Positions 56,963 to 58,775 of a DNA stretch of 58,775 bases are shown here, one piece after another. Location of the stretch: contig CAKQKI010000010.1 in the NCBI GenBank assembly GCA_934248055.1, forward strand, positions 1-58,775. The letters are read 5' to 3'. The notes beneath the pieces are model-generated. The model had not been told where the DNA came from. It made no database searches and saw nothing but the letters and a program-made list of their open reading frames with translations. A program made the translations under genes and the position numbers. The stretch is from an uncultured Clostridia bacterium. GTDB taxonomy: Bacteria; Bacillota; Clostridia; Christensenellales; Borkfalkiaceae. Each line of letters opens with the position of its first letter. The first letter of the stretch is position 1.

Positions 56963-57795
56963 AAGTTTTTAAATATTCTTTCAGAAAACCGTTAAAACCG
57001 GTGCTTATTCTTTCCGCGTGCGCGATGGGTTCGGCGGTTTTGCTCGGAATTCTGATGCGCGTAGTTTTTTCCGACGTCATGCGCCCCGGAAATTCCGCTT
57101 CGCAGGCGTTTCTTTCGGGAATGCTTTATCTGCTTTGCACTCTTCTTGTTATGGGGATAATCGGCACGGGAATCGCGGGCGCGGTAGTCGTTATAGTTAA
57201 TCTGAGCAAGGAAACGGGCGGCGATCAGGCATACCTTACTTACACTTTGCCCGTAAAACCCAAAGATCACCTTTTTGGAAGATTTTTAGTCGCGCTTACC
57301 TATGCGGTGATTATAATAACGTCGGTTTTTTTGTCTGTTTATTTGTTTGGGGCGATTATTTACGACGGCGACTCTTCCGGCGCGGGGTACGATTTTATCT
57401 TCGCGGCGGAGCAGATAAAAGTTCTTTTCGGCGGAGTTGCCGTAGAAAAAGGGTACGGCTTTTACGACGTTCTTTATTATATCGAAGGCGCGGTTATACT
57501 TCTGTTGACGTTTTCTTCCGTGTTCTTCTTCTGGTTCGCCGCTTTTCTTTTTCTTAAAAACGCAAGAAAAGGCTGGAAAGTTCTCGTCGTGATCGGCGCG
57601 ATAGTTTTATGGAACGTGATTTTCAACGTGAGTAAAATCGTAAAGGCGATTATCATAACCGAAAACAGCCTGCCCGTAACCACGAAAAGTTATCAGTTCG
57701 TAAATATCATAGACATAGTTACTTATTTTTTAATAACCCTTTTATGTTTCTTTATTTCGGAAAGGATAATCGCAAGGGGAATAAATCTCGATTAG
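56953..57795 (+). CDS. ABC transporter permease (ABC-2 type)
   Basis: This 280-residue protein has about six membrane segments (near 18-38, 58-85, 107-130, 170-195, 205-225 and 245-270). It overlaps the ATPase gene and forms its membrane partner. The exported molecule cannot be predicted. Confidence 0.85.
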   Translation: MLLKVFKYSFRKPLKPVLILSACAMGSAVLLGILMRVVFSDVMRPGNSASQAFLSGMLYLLCTLLVMGIIGTGIAGAVVVIVNLSKETGGDQAYLTYTLPVKPKDHLFGRFLVALTYAVIIITSVFLSVYLFGAIIYDGDSSGAGYDFIFAAEQIKVLFGGVAVEKGYGFYDVLYYIEGAVILLLTFSSVFFFWFAAFLFLKNARKGWKVLVVIGAIVLWNVIFNVSKIVKAIIITENSLPVTTKSYQFVNIIDIVTYFLITLLCFFISERIIARGINLD

Positions 57796-57840
57796 AATAT
57801 TATATAACCCGCAGAAATAAAAATACCGTATTATAGCGTT

Positions 57841-57878
57841 GCCGCAATTCGTATAAAATTGCGGCTTTTGTTTTTTTT
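57841..57878 (+). terminator. Terminator of the ABC operon
   Basis: GCCGCAATT / AATTGCGGC hairpin followed by TTTTGTTTTTTTT. Confidence 0.88.
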
Positions 57879-57990
57879 CGGCGAATAACGCGATTTTAAA
57901 ATACGCCGTTGTGGAAAAACGGCGAAAACGCCGCCTTTAAACACAATATATAGTATGATATTTTTTTTTGAAAAAAAAGCGAAAAAACCG

Positions 57991-58019
57991 TTGACAAATT
58001 TCTTTAAATGTAGTTTAAT
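57991..58019 (+). promoter_or_regulatory. rRNA promoter P1
   Basis: TTGACA (57991-57996), 17 bases and TTTAAT (58014-58019), about 390 bases before the 16S gene. Confidence 0.8.
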
Positions 58020-58159
58020 ATTAGGGCACTGTTGAGTCGCGGGGTCGACAAAATCCGACCCGAATCGCTTAACCCGAACGGCGTAATCGGCTGAAAAAAG
58101 TCGACTGAAAACGAGTTGAAAAAGTTTTTGAAAAAAACGAAAAAACTTTGAAAAAACAG

Positions 58160-58188
58160 TTGACAAACAAAATCGATTATGTTATTAT
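58160..58188 (+). promoter_or_regulatory. rRNA promoter P2
   Basis: TTGACA (58160-58165), 17 bases and TATTAT (58183-58188). P1 and P2 are 169 bases apart, the usual tandem layout for rRNA operons. Confidence 0.88.
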
Positions 58189-58215
58189 AGTTAGGCTGTC
58201 GACGAGAACAGCACT

Positions 58216-58233
58216 CGAAGAACTGTAGTTCTT
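58216..58233 (+). other. Leader hairpin in the rRNA transcript
   Basis: GAAGAAC-TGTA-GTTCTTC forms a 7-bp hairpin shortly after P2. It may be part of an antitermination or processing region. The rest of 57879-58411 holds only AT-rich promoter and leader sequence with repeated GTTGA words. Confidence 0.5.
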
Positions 58234-58411
58234 CTCAAAGTAGATTAAAAACTGAATAGAAGGAAATGAATTGAGTTACAAGACATTTTTTGTAATTAAA
58301 AGATTTCTGTTAATTTTAATGAGTATATTTGAATATGTACCAAAAACAGTCAGCAAAAACGAACAATTAAATCGTTAGAGCAGTTGAACGCAAGTTCAGC
58401 TTTAAGAAATT

Positions 58412-58775
<364 letters not shown>

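Overview
The window reads as a chromosome segment of a strictly anaerobic, low-to-moderate-GC Firmicutes/Clostridia-type bacterium, probably an uncultured gut clostridium. Supporting signs are ParB-type parS sites, Rex, a YyaC-type spore-protease homologue, HrcA/CIRCE control, two FeoA proteins with FeoB, an [FeFe] hydrogenase and a Clostridia-like 16S start. Coding is dense. No CRISPR array, transposase or prophage was seen. Species-level placement cannot be made from the sequence alone.

Layout. From 0.1 to 18.6 kb every gene is on the minus strand: a metallo-hydrolase, a thiol-redox set (CcdA, TlpA, thioredoxin), a Crp/Fnr regulator, MgtC plus a Kef-type antiporter, an AspT-like carrier, and then an 11-kb operon read right to left as mdh, fumC, hdrB, hdrC, hdrA, flxD, flxC, flxB, flxA, frdB, frdA. 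From 18.6 to 22.3 kb there is a 3.7-kb AT-rich non-coding block with degenerate repeats and two parS sites, where the prevailing gene strand switches. To its right lie ftsH, parA and parB, a DUF2156-GNAT fusion, queT, rex, a TetR-controlled feoAAB locus, and small membrane and regulator genes. Further right are an APH/[FeFe]-hydrogenase operon with a Rex-like operator, a deleted pst/pho locus, cvpA, yyaC, rsmG, then dnaN-rpmH-rnpA-yidD-yidC-jag without dnaA. The last part holds gltX, radC, a PepV-type peptidase, PAP2, CIRCE-controlled htpG, tRNA-Arg(CCG), a VanZ-like protein with Ig-like inserts, mnmA, an ABC exporter and the first 364 bases of a 16S rRNA gene behind two tandem promoters.

How the genes fit together. 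The 11-kb operon encodes the reductive branch from oxaloacetate to succinate: an LDH-type enzyme with the malate-specific Arg, fumarase, and a soluble fumarate-reductase-like FrdA/FrdB pair with no membrane anchor. Between them sits a complete HdrABC-FlxABCD electron-bifurcation module. A perfect Rex operator lies upstream. I infer an NADH-driven, flavin-based electron-bifurcating fumarate reductase that makes succinate and reduced ferredoxin; a Rex-controlled hydrogenase elsewhere in the window could help redox disposal. This is the best candidate here for an undescribed system.

Two genome-level oddities stand out. At least eight first-in-transcript genes have a sigma-A type promoter whose -10 box ends only 6 to 10 bases before the ATG, with no Shine-Dalgarno sequence, which implies widespread leaderless mRNAs. 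The pst-pho region survives only as a scar: the 3' end of pstB, the phoU start, and the last 40 codons of phoR.
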